Below, piece after piece: positions 19,275 to 28,253 of a stretch of DNA of 62,104 bases (the first letter of the stretch is position 1; each line of letters begins with the position of its first letter). The translations under genes were made by a program, and so were the position numbers. This stretch comes from Pseudomonadota bacterium (GTDB lineage Bacteria > Pseudomonadota > Alphaproteobacteria > Acetobacterales > Acetobacteraceae): positions 1-62,104 of the forward strand of contig JAKBBY010000003.1 in assembly GCA_021808315.1 (NCBI GenBank). Direction: 5' to 3'. Under the pieces are notes generated by a model. The model saw only the letters and a program-made list of their open reading frames with translations, was not told the DNA's origin and ran no database searches.

Positions 19275-19907
19275 TCAGGCAGCCCGGCTCAGTCGCTTGA
19301 AAAAGGCGGAAACCCGATGGCGCCGCATTTCATATTTCGCGTGGGCGTCATCGGTCATGTAATTCATTTGCACGGTGACGCGCTTGCCAATGAAGGTTTT
19401 ATGGCCGTGCCACGTGTTGGGGCCGTTGGGAAACACCAGCAAGGTGCCATTGACCGGCGGCACTTCGACGGCGAAATCCTCAAGATGATCCGGGCCGCGC
19501 AACAGCCGCAGGCAGCCTTCCTGCCGGTCCCAAGCGGCATCCGCCGGATTGAGATAGAGCAGGATCGTCACCCGCTTGGCCGCCGAGTCGCAATGGATTT
19601 GGCCATCGCGAGCGCCGGTTTGCCCGCGCACCGTGACCATCACCGGCGCCTCATGCAAATCGAGGGCGAATTTTTCGGCAATCGCCTCGCGCACGGCGCT
19701 CCCCGCCATGGCGGCCATCAGATCCGCAGCAGCCGGGCCGAGGCGCAAGGCTTCGACCGGCACGGAACCACGCGCGCCAATCGGCGGGATGGCGCTGACG
19801 ACCGCTGCGAGCCATTCGGGGCGCACGAAATTGGGCACCACCACATGCGGGAACGGGTCGGTGGCAACGGGCGTGGATTTAAAGCGATCGAGATCGAGCA
19901 TATCCAT
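19275..19907 (-). CDS. 2-oxoglutarate/Fe(II)-dependent oxygenase
   Basis: A 210-residue double-stranded beta-helix oxygenase of the prolyl-4-hydroxylase-like superfamily. The iron triad is readable as HCD (GQIHCDSAAK) and the distal His in PNTWHGHKTF, followed by a likely 2OG-binding Arg/Lys (FIGKRVTVQMNY). GCLRLLRGPDHLEDF lies between. It ends six bases before the glycosyltransferase, so it probably acts in the same envelope or glycan pathway. The ATG at 19907 is preceded by GAGGG; an upstream start at 19922 lacks one. Substrate unknown. Confidence 0.85.
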   Translation of the reverse strand: MDMLDLDRFKSTPVATDPFPHVVVPNFVRPEWLAAVVSAIPPIGARGSVPVEALRLGPAAADLMAAMAGSAVREAIAEKFALDLHEAPVMVTVRGQTGARDGQIHCDSAAKRVTILLYLNPADAAWDRQEGCLRLLRGPDHLEDFAVEVPPVNGTLLVFPNGPNTWHGHKTFIGKRVTVQMNYMTDDAHAKYEMRRHRVSAFFKRLSRAA

Positions 19908-19939
19908 GATCGAAACCCTCAATGGCGGCGTCGTGCGGC

Positions 19940-20143
19940 TCAGAATCCTTCGCGTTCGACGCGCTTGCGCTCCATTTTACGCGCCCGGCGGACGGCCTCG
20001 GCGGCTTCGCGGGCGCGGCGCTCAGACGGTTTTTCGTAATGACGCCGCAGCTTCATTTCCCGAAACACGCCTTCGCGTTGCAGTTTCTTTTTGAGCGCCT
20101 TCAGCGCTTGGTCGACATTGTTGTCACGAACGAGAACTTGCAC
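19940..20143 (-). CDS. rpsU: 30S ribosomal protein bS21
   Basis: A 67-residue basic protein matching bS21: [20 protein letters not shown] at the N terminus, then [20 protein letters not shown] and an Arg-rich helix. The start is GTG, not ATG, with AAGGAG eleven bases upstream. The next downstream gene (2OG oxygenase) begins about 30 bases after the stop and might be read through. Confidence 0.95.
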   Translation of the reverse strand: MQVLVRDNNVDQALKALKKKLQREGVFREMKLRRHYEKPSERRAREAAEAVRRARKMERKRVEREGF

Positions 20144-20374
20144 TTGGCTGAATACTCCTTGCTAGCCAGTTGAGATGAACATCGATAGTCGGCACGCACG
20201 CGACGGCTCTGCTGGGTGAGCGAAACCGTTAAAACCACACAACAAACGGCGCGACACAGCCGGAGGCGGCATCGCGACCTAATTCTTGCTTCGCTCTATA
20301 GCAAGATTTTGCGCCGTGCAAATGGTTAAGGCTGAACAGCGCGGCAGCTTTTGCCGGGCTGTGGGATTTTTTCC

Positions 20375-21412
20375 TCACTGGATAAAGCCACCGCCAAGCA
20401 CGCGGGTACCATCATAGACCACGCAGGCCTGCCCGGGCGCGGCGAGGGCGGGCTGCGCAAGCGTGACGCTGCCCGCAGCAAAATCGATCAAGGCTGGGTG
20501 CGGCGCTTCGCGGGCGCGCAATTTCACCATCGCCGGGTGCGGCTCGGCGGGGCTGTCGATCAGCCAATTACAGTCGCGGAGCAGAATTTTTTGCGAACCC
20601 GTATGGCGCGGGCCAACTTCGATCCGCCGCGTCGCCGGATCGATGCGGGTGACGATCTGCCCGGTCGCCGCGCCCAGCCGCTTGGCCTGACCCACGGTGT
20701 AGCGACCAATACCCTGATGCCGATCGAGCACGCGGCCCTCGGCATCGACAATGTCGCCCGGCGCCGCCGCATCCGGACGCAGCCGGGCGACGATATCGGC
20801 ATAAGAGCCAGAGGGGACAAAGCAAATATCCTGGCTGTCGGCCTTATCGGCCACCGGCAGACCCATGCGGGCCGCTTCTGCGCGCACCTCGGCTTTGCTG
20901 GCCATGGCGCCGAGCGGAAACCGGGCGAAGGCCAGTTGCGACCGGGTGGTGGCGAACAGGAACCAGGATTGATCGCGCGCATCATCAACGGCGCGATGCA
21001 GCTCCGGCCCGGCGGGCCCGTCTTCGCGGCGCACGTAATGGCCGGTCGCTAAGGCCTCGGCGCCCAGATCGTGGGCGAGGCCGAGCAGGTCGCCGAATTT
21101 CAAATGCTGGTTGCAGGCGACACAGGGCACCGGCGTTTGCCCGGCGGCGTATGAATCGGCAAAAGCCTGGATCACGTTACGGCGAAACGCCTGTTCGGAA
21201 TCGATCACATAGTGGGCAATGCCCAGCCGGTCCGCGACGTTGCGGGCGTCATGAATATCCTGTCCGGCGCAGCAGGCCCCTTTTCGGCCCGCAGCGGCAC
21301 CGTGATCATAGAGCTGCAGCGTCACGCCGATCACCTCATGGCCCGCTTCATGCAGCAGACCGGCGACCACCGAGCTATCCACGCCGCCGGACATGGCAAC
21401 CACCACTCTCAT
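20375..21412 (-). CDS. mnmA: tRNA 2-thiouridine(34) synthase MnmA
   Basis: MnmA thiolates U34 of Glu, Gln and Lys tRNAs. It has the PP-loop VAMSGGVDSSVVAGLL, the catalytic cysteine pair in PCVACNQHLK and SQDICFVPSG, and GHYVRRED plus DQSWFLF between them. Length is 345, slightly short but complete to the C-terminal barrel (VVYDGTRVLGGGFIQ). It lies 24 bases after a ferredoxin gene, which itself follows a cysteine desulfurase and cysE, so the persulfide supply for MnmA may be encoded in the same operon. Confidence 0.95.
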   Translation of the reverse strand: MRVVVAMSGGVDSSVVAGLLHEAGHEVIGVTLQLYDHGAAAGRKGACCAGQDIHDARNVADRLGIAHYVIDSEQAFRRNVIQAFADSYAAGQTPVPCVACNQHLKFGDLLGLAHDLGAEALATGHYVRREDGPAGPELHRAVDDARDQSWFLFATTRSQLAFARFPLGAMASKAEVRAEAARMGLPVADKADSQDICFVPSGSYADIVARLRPDAAAPGDIVDAEGRVLDRHQGIGRYTVGQAKRLGAATGQIVTRIDPATRRIEVGPRHTGSQKILLRDCNWLIDSPAEPHPAMVKLRAREAPHPALIDFAAGSVTLAQPALAAPGQACVVYDGTRVLGGGFIQ

Positions 21413-21436
21413 TGCAATAATCCTGGCAAGGCGATC

Positions 21437-21769
21437 TCAGCCGGACTGGGCGTTGCGCACGCCGGAGGGCAAGCGCACCACCAATCCATCGAGCGCCTCA
21501 CTCATGACGATTTGGCAGCCCAGCCGTGAGGTTTTTTCGAGGCCGAAAGCAAGATCAAGCATGTCTTCCTCATCTTCAGAGGCGCGCTCAAGCTTGGCGA
21601 ACCATGCCGGATCGACGATGACATGGCAGGTCGAGCAGGCCAGCGACCCCTCGCACGCGCCTTCGATGTCCACGCCGTGTTTATGGGCGATTTCCAGCAC
21701 GGACAGGCCAATGGGGGCGTCAACGGTGCGGTGCGCGCCATCGCGCTCGACAAAAATCATCTGTGGCAT
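21437..21769 (-). CDS. [2Fe-2S] ferredoxin, adrenodoxin type
   Basis: A 110-residue ferredoxin with the cluster motif C-x5-C-x2-C in [14 protein letters not shown] and the fourth cysteine in RLGCQIV, the spacing of ISC-type/adrenodoxin ferredoxins. The acidic segment [12 protein letters not shown] between them is the partner-docking helix in this family. In Fe-S assembly such ferredoxins give electrons to the desulfurase-scaffold complex, which fits its position directly after a cysteine desulfurase gene. The ATG at 21769 (MPQMIFVE) matches family N termini better than the open frame up to 21823. Confidence 0.92.
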   Translation of the reverse strand: MPQMIFVERDGAHRTVDAPIGLSVLEIAHKHGVDIEGACEGSLACSTCHVIVDPAWFAKLERASEDEEDMLDLAFGLEKTSRLGCQIVMSEALDGLVVRLPSGVRNAQSG

Positions 21770-21838
21770 GGTCGATATCCTGTGGGTGGGTGCCGGTTGC
21801 ACGGCGATCAACGGTGGCAACAAACGCGACCGGGCGCG

Positions 21839-22993
21839 TCAAACGACCGGTTCTGCTGAGGCAATATGAGACCGATCCGCTTTGTGCAAGGCGCGCGTGA
21901 TTGAATTTTGATAGGCATCAAGAAAACGCATCGGCGCGTCATCAGGACAGTTCCATGGCAGCGAGACGCGAATGGCGCAGTCGGCCAGCGCATCGAGACC
22001 CATGGCATCCAGCACCGGACTGCGAGCGACCTTGCCTGAGGAGCAGGCGGAACCGGCGGAGACCGCGATTCCGGCTAAATCGAGCGCGATCACTTGGGTT
22101 TGCGCGGGGAGTGACCTTACCGCGAGACAGGTGGTGTTGGGCAGGCGCGGTGCGTCTTGCCCGATAATCTCAGCGCCGAGGGCGCGCGCACCATCGTCGA
22201 TCTGGTCGCGGAGCCTTTGCAGCCGAGGGGCTTCCTCAGGCCCGATCACGGCGATCGCGGCGGCAAATCCGGCGATCGCGGGCAAATCGGGCGTGCCGCC
22301 CCGCCGACCGCGCTCCTGCCCGCCGCCAATGATCAGCGGGGTCAGCCGATCGGCGATGGCTGGGGCTAGCACCAGCGCGCCGGCGCCCTTCGGGCCGCCG
22401 AGTTTGTGGCTCGATAGCGCGAGGCTCGCGGCCCCTGCGCCGAGCGGATCGGTGCGCAGGCGGCCCGCCGATTGTGCGGCATCAACATGCAAGATCGCCT
22501 GATGTGCCGCGCAGAGTGTGGCGATTGCGGGGATCGGGTGGATCACGCCGGTTTCGTTGTTGGCTTCCATCAGGCACACCAAGGCACCTTGATGGGCAGC
22601 GAGCAAACGCTCCAAGGCGGCAAGATCGATCACACCGGATCGGGTAACCGGCACCGTGACTGCCCGGCCCGCGGCCTGGGCAGGGGCGCGGATGGCGTCA
22701 TGCTCGGTGGCACCGATCAAGAGGGGTCGGTTGGCGCCGAGCGCGTGGATCGCGAGGGCGTTGGCCTCGGTGGCACCGGAGGTGAACACCAGATCCTGTG
22801 GGCGGGCGTGGCAATGCAGGGCGATGGTTTCGCGCGATTTTTCCAAAATATGCCGCGCCGCACGGCCTAGCCGATGGATCGAGGCCGGGTTGGCGGCATC
22901 AAGGGCGGCAAGGATGGCGGCGCGAGCGGCGGGGCGCAGCGTTTCGCTGGCGTTGGCGTCGAGATAGAGCGGGTCAGTCGCGGGCAAAACCAT
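21839..22993 (-). CDS. Cysteine desulfurase (NifS/IscS class)
   Basis: PLP enzyme that moves sulfur from cysteine to a catalytic cysteine as persulfide. The N terminus [13 protein letters not shown] is the family opening, [13 protein letters not shown] and HDAIRAPA are in the large domain, [14 protein letters not shown] holds the PLP lysine, and [14 protein letters not shown] the catalytic cysteine loop. Length is 384. The chosen start at 22993 lies inside the 3' end of cysE (20-base overlap); the frame is open further to 23041. Its neighbours suggest Fe-S cluster and tRNA thiolation roles. Confidence 0.93.
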   Translation of the reverse strand: MVLPATDPLYLDANASETLRPAARAAILAALDAANPASIHRLGRAARHILEKSRETIALHCHARPQDLVFTSGATEANALAIHALGANRPLLIGATEHDAIRAPAQAAGRAVTVPVTRSGVIDLAALERLLAAHQGALVCLMEANNETGVIHPIPAIATLCAAHQAILHVDAAQSAGRLRTDPLGAGAASLALSSHKLGGPKGAGALVLAPAIADRLTPLIIGGGQERGRRGGTPDLPAIAGFAAAIAVIGPEEAPRLQRLRDQIDDGARALGAEIIGQDAPRLPNTTCLAVRSLPAQTQVIALDLAGIAVSAGSACSSGKVARSPVLDAMGLDALADCAIRVSLPWNCPDDAPMRFLDAYQNSITRALHKADRSHIASAEPVV

Positions 22994-23714
22994 CTCGCGG
23001 GCTGGACGTAACCGGATCGCGCGGCGCGGTTCGCGCGGCAATGCGCGCGTCAGACCGGGCGACGCGCTGCTCCAGATCGGTCAATTCGGCGCGCAGGGTC
23101 TCAATCTCGCTCAGCAGCGGGTCGATGCACGGGTCACAAGGGGTGCCATACGGATCAAACCGGACTGTTTCGCGCTCATGAGCAACGCGCGGCTCATCGC
23201 GCCGTTCAACCGGGCGGGCCGGAATCCCGACCACGGTGGTTCCGGCTGGCACCTCAGCCACCACCACGGCATTGGCGCCGATCCGCGCATTTTCGCCGAT
23301 CAAAATTGCGCCCAATACTTTCGCCCCGGCGCCGATAATCACATTATTGCCAATGGTTGGGTGGCGCTTGCCATGGTCGGTTGCGGTGCCGCCGAGCGTC
23401 ACTTGATGGTATAAATACACATCATCGCCCAGTTCCGCCGTTTCGCCGATGACCACACCCATGCCGTGATCGATGATGCAGCGCCGACCAATTTTGGCGC
23501 CCGGATGGATTTCGATGCCGGTCATCATCCGCCCAAAATGCGACACGAGGCGACCGAGTAGCCGCAAATGATGGCCCCAGAGATAATGAGCGACCCGATG
23601 GATCAGCACCGCATGCAATCCGGGATAGCAGAGAATAACTTCCAAATTGGAGCGGGCGGCGGGGTCGCGCTGCCGGTAGGCTCGGATCGTCTCGCCAAAA
23701 AACATAGGGGTCAT
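22974..23714 (-). CDS. cysE: Serine O-acetyltransferase
   Basis: CysE acetylates serine for cysteine synthesis. An N-terminal helical domain ([18 protein letters not shown], then [14 protein letters not shown]) is followed by a left-handed beta-helix with [17 protein letters not shown] and [18 protein letters not shown] and [16 protein letters not shown], the acetyl-CoA and serine site. A charged C-terminal coiled segment of about 60 residues extends beyond the usual helix ([18 protein letters not shown]). The start at 23714 is preceded by GGAA; the frame is open to 23822. It heads the cysE-desulfurase-ferredoxin-mnmA operon. Confidence 0.93.
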   Translation of the reverse strand: MTPMFFGETIRAYRQRDPAARSNLEVILCYPGLHAVLIHRVAHYLWGHHLRLLGRLVSHFGRMMTGIEIHPGAKIGRRCIIDHGMGVVIGETAELGDDVYLYHQVTLGGTATDHGKRHPTIGNNVIIGAGAKVLGAILIGENARIGANAVVVAEVPAGTTVVGIPARPVERRDEPRVAHERETVRFDPYGTPCDPCIDPLLSEIETLRAELTDLEQRVARSDARIAARTAPRDPVTSSPRDGFARD

Positions 23715-24144
23715 GCGACATTTCCGTAGGAATGGAGCGGTCAATAGGGTATAAAGGCAGACCCCGAGGGATGGATCCGCTCGATAACTATTGAGTGTGG
23801 TGTCTGTTGGGGTGAAGGTCAACCCAAGACGGCGGGTGAAACGATGCGGATTTTGCGGTGCCGGGCGCGATTTTTCGGGGGCCTGGCATTATCCGGCGGC
23901 GTCTCCTGCATTGTGAATATATTTTATATAGATTGCCGGAGACGGTCCTATATATAAGTCAGGTTTATGACGGTGGAGCGGGGTGTGCTGAGGCGCGCGA
24001 GCTTTGCCGGGTGTGGTCAACAAAGTGAAGGGGCTGTGGGGACAGTGCCAGGGTAAGTTTCGCTGATGTTGGACGGGGTGCGGGGCCGCCAACGGTGCCG
24101 CCCGCAAGGCTTAGATGAAGCAGAACGAGAGAGTGTAGAGAACA
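23715..24144. other. Divergent intergenic region, cysE operon/hydrolase
   Basis: This 430-base gap between the divergent cysE and hydrolase starts has no credible gene. A marked AT-rich patch at about 23911-23970 (TATTTTATATAG and CCTATATATAAG) stands out from GC-rich flanks and is the likely promoter zone for both directions. I could not assign -35/-10 pairs or an IscR/Rrf2-type operator with confidence. Confidence 0.5.
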
Positions 24145-24810
24145 ATGCCTGAAGTTATGTTTGCGGGGCCGGATGGTCGGCTCGAGGGTCGTTATCATCA
24201 TGCAAAAGAGCGCGGTGCGCCGTTGGCGCTGGTGCTGCACCCGCACCCGCTGCATGGCGGGACGATGAATAACCGCATTACCTATTCGATGTATCAGGTT
24301 TTTCAGCGCTTGGGCTTTTCGACCATGCGGTTCAATTTCCGTGGGGTTGGGCGCAGCCAGGGCAAATTCGACGGCGGCATGGGCGAAATTAATGATGCGG
24401 CGGCGGCGCTGGATTGGATGCAATCGCTCAATCCGGGCCATGGCGGCCTCTGGATTGCCGGCTATTCGTTCGGCGCGTTTGTGGGCATGCAGCTATTGAT
24501 GCGGCGTCCGGAAGTGTCGGGCTGGATCAGCATCGCACCGCCCGCTGCGCATTATGATTTCGGGTTCTTAGCGCCGTGCCCGTGCGGTGGATTGATGATC
24601 CATGGCGAGGCCGATGAGTTGGTGCCGGAAAATTCGGTGCGTAAGCTCGTCGATAAGCTGAACACCCAAAAGGGCGTTGCGGTTGATTATCGGGTGGTGC
24701 CGGGTGCTGATCACGTGTTCGCCCAGCAGGCCGATTTGATCACCGAGGCGGTAGAATCGTATGTCAGCGCCGAGATTGCGCGCAAGCACATGGCGCTCGC
24801 TGCCGATTAA
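24145..24810 (+). CDS. Alpha/beta hydrolase (dienelactone hydrolase-like)
   Basis: A 221-residue alpha/beta hydrolase without a lid domain. It has VLHPHPLHGGTMNN (the HPHP...GG oxyanion region typical of this conserved proteobacterial group), RFNFRGVGRSQG, the nucleophile elbow GYSFGA, the acid in HGEADELVPE, and the His in PGADHVF. These proteins are widespread but the substrate is unknown. The ATG has a purine-rich leader (GAGAGTGTAGAGA). A strong hairpin terminator follows about 20 bases after the stop. It is divergent from cysE. Confidence 0.88.
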   Translation: MPEVMFAGPDGRLEGRYHHAKERGAPLALVLHPHPLHGGTMNNRITYSMYQVFQRLGFSTMRFNFRGVGRSQGKFDGGMGEINDAAAALDWMQSLNPGHGGLWIAGYSFGAFVGMQLLMRRPEVSGWISIAPPAAHYDFGFLAPCPCGGLMIHGEADELVPENSVRKLVDKLNTQKGVAVDYRVVPGADHVFAQQADLITEAVESYVSAEIARKHMALAAD

Positions 24811-24831
24811 GCGGATTTTCGCTGATTATGT

Positions 24832-24869
24832 GCCCCACAGATCAGATTATGCCGTCTGATCTGTGGGGC
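24832..24869 (+). terminator. Intrinsic terminator, 15-bp stem
   Basis: GCCCCACAGATCAGA is followed by an 8-base loop and the exact complement TCTGATCTGTGGGGC, then TTT on the plus strand. It terminates the plus-strand hydrolase gene. The minus-strand CoA-transferase gene ends inside it: its TAA occupies the first loop bases. Confidence 0.85.
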
Positions 24870-25542
24870 TTTCGTCGGTGTCATCGGTGAGAAACAGCCT
24901 CTGAACATAGAGGCCGGGTGTGACGATATGTTCCGGATCGAGCGCGCCGAGTTCAGCGCGCTGATGAATTTGGGCAATCGTGATGGTGGCGGCGGTTGCC
25001 ATGATCGGGTTGAAATTGCGCCCGGTTGCGCGATAGGTCAGGTTGCCCCAGCGATCCGCTGACCAAGCCTCGATCAGCGCGAAATCAGCACTCAGGGCCG
25101 ATTCCAGCACGCAAAGACGATGATCAATGATCCGGGTTTCCTTGCCCTCGGCCAGTGCGGTGTCTGCTCCGGTTGGGGTGAAAAATGCGGGAACACCGGC
25201 TCCGGCGGCGCGAATCCGCTCGGCCAGCGTGCCCTGCGGCACCAATTCAAGCTCAATTTCGCCCGCCGCATAGAGGCGATCAAACGCGGTTTTGGTCGGG
25301 GCGCGGGGATAAGAGCAAATGACTTTGCTCACCGCCCCTTCGGCGATCAAGGCGGGCAGACCGCCGAAATCACCCCCGGCATTATTGGCAATCAGCGTCA
25401 GGTTGCGCAGCCCGCGACCACTCAGCGCATCGACCAGACGATGCGGCTGGCCAATGGCACCAAAGCCGCCGACCATGATGCTGGCACCATCGGTAATCCC
25501 CGCTAAGGCGGCTTCCAGCGAGGGGACGAATTTATCGATCAT
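24847..25542 (-). CDS. 3-oxoacid CoA-transferase subunit A
   Basis: A 231-residue family I CoA-transferase alpha subunit (ScoA/PcaI/AtoD type). The CoA-binding VGGFGAIGQPHRLVDAL near the N terminus, LTLIANNAGGDFGGLP and GTLAERIRAAGAGVPAF with FFTPTGADT are diagnostic. The B subunit, which carries the catalytic glutamate, should normally follow at once, but the downstream gene is a hydrolase on the opposite strand, so this subunit is an orphan here. It starts 35 bases after parE on the same strand. It may pair with a B subunit elsewhere, or the partner may have been lost. Confidence 0.88.
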   Translation of the reverse strand: MIDKFVPSLEAALAGITDGASIMVGGFGAIGQPHRLVDALSGRGLRNLTLIANNAGGDFGGLPALIAEGAVSKVICSYPRAPTKTAFDRLYAAGEIELELVPQGTLAERIRAAGAGVPAFFTPTGADTALAEGKETRIIDHRLCVLESALSADFALIEAWSADRWGNLTYRATGRNFNPIMATAATITIAQIHQRAELGALDPEHIVTPGLYVQRLFLTDDTDESPTDQTA

Positions 25543-25577
25543 CGGGGCTTGGCATCAGGATCGGGCGGGTGGGGGCG

Positions 25578-27539
25578 TCAGATATCGATGTCGCTGACAT
25601 TGCCAGCATTCTCCTGGATAAAGCGGAAGCGTAATTCGGGTTTGCGCCCCATCAGACTTTCCACCATCTCCTCGGTCTGCGCGCGCCGCTCGGGCAGGGC
25701 GACAACGCGCAGCAGCACGCGTTTGGCCGGGTCCATGGTGGTTTCCTTCAGCATCGCGGGTGGCATTTCACCCAAGCCTTTGAACCGGCTGATATCAACT
25801 TTGGCGCTGCCTTTGAAGGTGGTTTTTAGTAGGCGGTCTCGGGCCTGATCGTCCATCGCATAGACCGATTTGCTGCCCTGGGTCAGCCGATAGAGCGGCG
25901 GCTGGGCCAGATAGACATGGCCGCCGCGAATCAAGTCCGGCAGTTCGCGATAGAAAAACGTCATCAGCAGCGAGGCGATATGCGCGCCATCGACGTCGGC
26001 ATCGGTCATGATGATGATCCGGCCATAGCGCAGCTGATCGAGGCGAAACCGATCACCAACGCCACAGCCCAGCGCCTCAATCAGGTCTTTGAGTTCCTGA
26101 TTTTGCCGTAGTTTTTCGGTGGATGCCGAAGCCACGTTCAGGATTTTGCCACGCAAGGGCAGCACCGCCTGGGTTTCGCGGTTGCGCGCCTGCTTGGCCG
26201 ACCCCCCGGCGGAATCGCCTTCGACCAGGAAAATCTCGGTGTCCTCGCGCGATTCACGGGTGCAATCGGTCAATTTGCCGGGCAGGCGCAGGCGGCGCGT
26301 TGCCGATTTGCGCGGGGTGTCTTTGGCTTCGCGGCGGCGGATCCGCTCCTCCGCCCGTTCGATGACGAAGGCGAGTAGATTATCCGCATTCGCCGGATCG
26401 CCGGTCAGGAAATGTTCGAACCGATCACGCAGCGCAAATTCAGTCAGGCGCTGGGCGGCGGGCGAGGTGAGTTTTTCTTTGGTCTGGCCTTGAAATTGCG
26501 GGTCGCGGATGAACAGCGAGAGTTTGGCGGCGAGGGTTGCGGTAACATCTTCAGACGTGATGATGGCGGCCCGTTTATTGCCGCGCGCATCGCCAAAGCC
26601 GCGCAACGCTTTGAGCAGGCCGGCGCGAAACCCCGCTTCGTGGGTGCCGCCCTGCGGTGTTGGGATGGTGTTGCAATAGGTGGCGAGGCTGGCCTCGCCG
26701 CTCTCCTGCCACGCGCAAGCCCATTCCAGCTTGCCAACTTGCTCCGGCAGATCCGCCGATCCGGCCCAGACCGGCACCACCAAGGCCGGGTTGGCGCCGA
26801 GCTCCTCGGCCAGCGAATCGGCCAAACCGCCAGGGAAATGCAGTTCGGCTTGGGCGGGAATATCTGAGCCGGCGGGCAGGATCGCCGGATCGCAGCTCCA
26901 GCGGATCCGCACGCCGCGAAATAAATAGGCTTTCGAGCGGCAGAGCTTGTAGAGCAAAGCGGGGCTGAAGCGCAGCGGCCCAAAAATTTCAGGGTCGGGC
27001 ACGAAGCGAAACAAGGTGCCGCGCCGATTGGCCACGGCGCCCGCATTGACCAGCGGGCCGAGTGGTTTGCCGCGCGCATAGTCTTGGCGCCACAGCACGC
27101 GGTCACGCGCCACCTCGACCTCGAGTCGCTCGGCCAGCGCATTGACCACCGAACTGCCAACGCCATGCAACCCGCCTGAGGTTTCGTAGGCTTTGCCGGA
27201 AAATTTGCCGCCCGAATGCAAGGTGGTGAGAATCACTTCGAGCGCCGATTTGTCTTTGAATTTGGGGTGGGCATCAACCGGGATACCGCGCCCATTATCG
27301 CGAACGGTCAGCCAATTATCCGCGCTCAGGCCCATTTCGATCAGCGAGGCGTGGCCCGCCACCGCCTCATCCATCGCATTATCGAGCAATTCGGCGGCCA
27401 AATGATGCAAGGCGGACTGATCGGTGCCGCCAATATACATGCCCGGGCGCCGCCGCACCGGCTCGAGCCCCTCCAAAACCTCGATATCGCGCGCGGAATA
27501 GCTTTGGTCCGGCCCGGTTTTCGCAAATAAATCGCTCAC
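25578..27539 (-). CDS. parE: DNA topoisomerase IV subunit B
   Basis: ATPase subunit of topoisomerase IV, for chromosome decatenation. The GHKL domain has ELLDNAMDEAVAGHA, DNGRGIPVDAH and GGLHGVGSSVVNAL; the transducer and TOPRIM follow with LVEGDSAGGSAKQARNR and MTDADVDGAHI, and the C-terminal signature KTTFKGSAKVDISRFKGLGE with EMPPAMLKETTMD. It is assigned to ParE rather than GyrB by length (653) and the SDLFAKT opening. The GTG at 27539 is preferred because GAGG lies five bases upstream and the protein then opens as VSDLFAK; an ATG at 27569 would add ten residues. Confidence 0.93.
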   Translation of the reverse strand: MSDLFAKTGPDQSYSARDIEVLEGLEPVRRRPGMYIGGTDQSALHHLAAELLDNAMDEAVAGHASLIEMGLSADNWLTVRDNGRGIPVDAHPKFKDKSALEVILTTLHSGGKFSGKAYETSGGLHGVGSSVVNALAERLEVEVARDRVLWRQDYARGKPLGPLVNAGAVANRRGTLFRFVPDPEIFGPLRFSPALLYKLCRSKAYLFRGVRIRWSCDPAILPAGSDIPAQAELHFPGGLADSLAEELGANPALVVPVWAGSADLPEQVGKLEWACAWQESGEASLATYCNTIPTPQGGTHEAGFRAGLLKALRGFGDARGNKRAAIITSEDVTATLAAKLSLFIRDPQFQGQTKEKLTSPAAQRLTEFALRDRFEHFLTGDPANADNLLAFVIERAEERIRRREAKDTPRKSATRRLRLPGKLTDCTRESREDTEIFLVEGDSAGGSAKQARNRETQAVLPLRGKILNVASASTEKLRQNQELKDLIEALGCGVGDRFRLDQLRYGRIIIMTDADVDGAHIASLLMTFFYRELPDLIRGGHVYLAQPPLYRLTQGSKSVYAMDDQARDRLLKTTFKGSAKVDISRFKGLGEMPPAMLKETTMDPAKRVLLRVVALPERRAQTEEMVESLMGRKPELRFRFIQENAGNVSDIDI

Positions 27540-27608
27540 CCTATCCTCGATTTCATCTATCCAACCCACCAGCTCAGCAACCCCATCCGCGGGCCGACGG
27601 CATCGTGG

Positions 27609-28253
27609 TTATAAATGCGCGAGGGTGCGATTCACAATCGCCGCCGCTGCCTCAAACGCATGATCGGCGTCCATCGCGGTGGTGTCCAGCCGGTGCGCGT
27701 CTGGCGCGGGCTTCAGCGGCGCTGCGCTGCGGGTGCGATCCGCCTCGTCGCGCGCGGCGAGATCATCGCGCACCGCCTCCAGCGTGGTCGCGATGCCGGT
27801 GGCGGCCCGTTCGGCATAGCGCCGGGCCGCCCGGACATCGAGCGAGGCGGTGACATAGAGCTTCACCGGCGCGTCGGGAAATACGATGGTGCCGATATCG
27901 CGCCCATCCAGCACCGCCCCGGAGGCGGTCGCGAAATCACGCTGAAAATCGAGCAAAATGGCGCGCACCGCAGCGATGGAGGCAACGGCGCTGGCCATGC
28001 GGTCAACATCCGGGGTGCGCAGGTCATCGCGCGTCAGATCAACCCGATTGAGCGATTTTGCCTGGGTGATGGCATCCTGCGCCGCCGTGCCGCCCGTATC
28101 CAATACCCGGCGGGCGACGGCGCGATAGAGCAAGCCCGTGTCCAAATAGGGCAGGTTGAACGCCCCGGCGAGGCGGCGTGCGAGCGTGCCTTTGCCGGAG
28201 GCGGCGGGGCCATCAATGGCGATCACCAGTTTTTGCCGGGCGCTGCGCATCAT
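27609..28253 (-). CDS. cmk: Cytidylate kinase
   Basis: Phosphorylates CMP and dCMP. The P-loop is IDGPAASGKGTLAR, followed by LPYLDTGLLYRAVAR, the conserved LDGRDIGTIVFPDA, and the lid region RRYAERAA; the C-terminal DTTAMDADHAF is typical. Length is 214. The start overlaps the aroA stop (ATGATG, so 28253 or 28250 could be used), and cmk after aroA is a common operon order. No rpsA follows; parE lies 69 bases downstream on the same strand. Confidence 0.95.
   Translation of the reverse strand: MMRSARQKLVIAIDGPAASGKGTLARRLAGAFNLPYLDTGLLYRAVARRVLDTGGTAAQDAITQAKSLNRVDLTRDDLRTPDVDRMASAVASIAAVRAILLDFQRDFATASGAVLDGRDIGTIVFPDAPVKLYVTASLDVRAARRYAERAATGIATTLEAVRDDLAARDEADRTRSAAPLKPAPDAHRLDTTAMDADHAFEAAAAIVNRTLAHL

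Noticed and set aside
18990-20039. A 349-codon plus-strand frame opposite the glycosyltransferase and 2OG oxygenase genes
   Set aside because: It is rich in His, Arg and Gly without any domain, runs across three recognised minus-strand genes and has no ribosome site. It is a GC-rich shadow.
20284-20306. Short hairpin (CTTGCT...AGCAAG) followed by TTTT upstream of rpsU
   Set aside because: Only a six-base stem with modest GC; on the strand with the T run there is no gene ending here. Not convincing as a terminator.
23911-23970. IscR/Rrf2-type operator in front of the cysE-desulfurase operon
   Set aside because: The AT-rich patch has partial symmetry (CCTATATATAAG) but no match to an IscR or iron-responsive box that I could defend.
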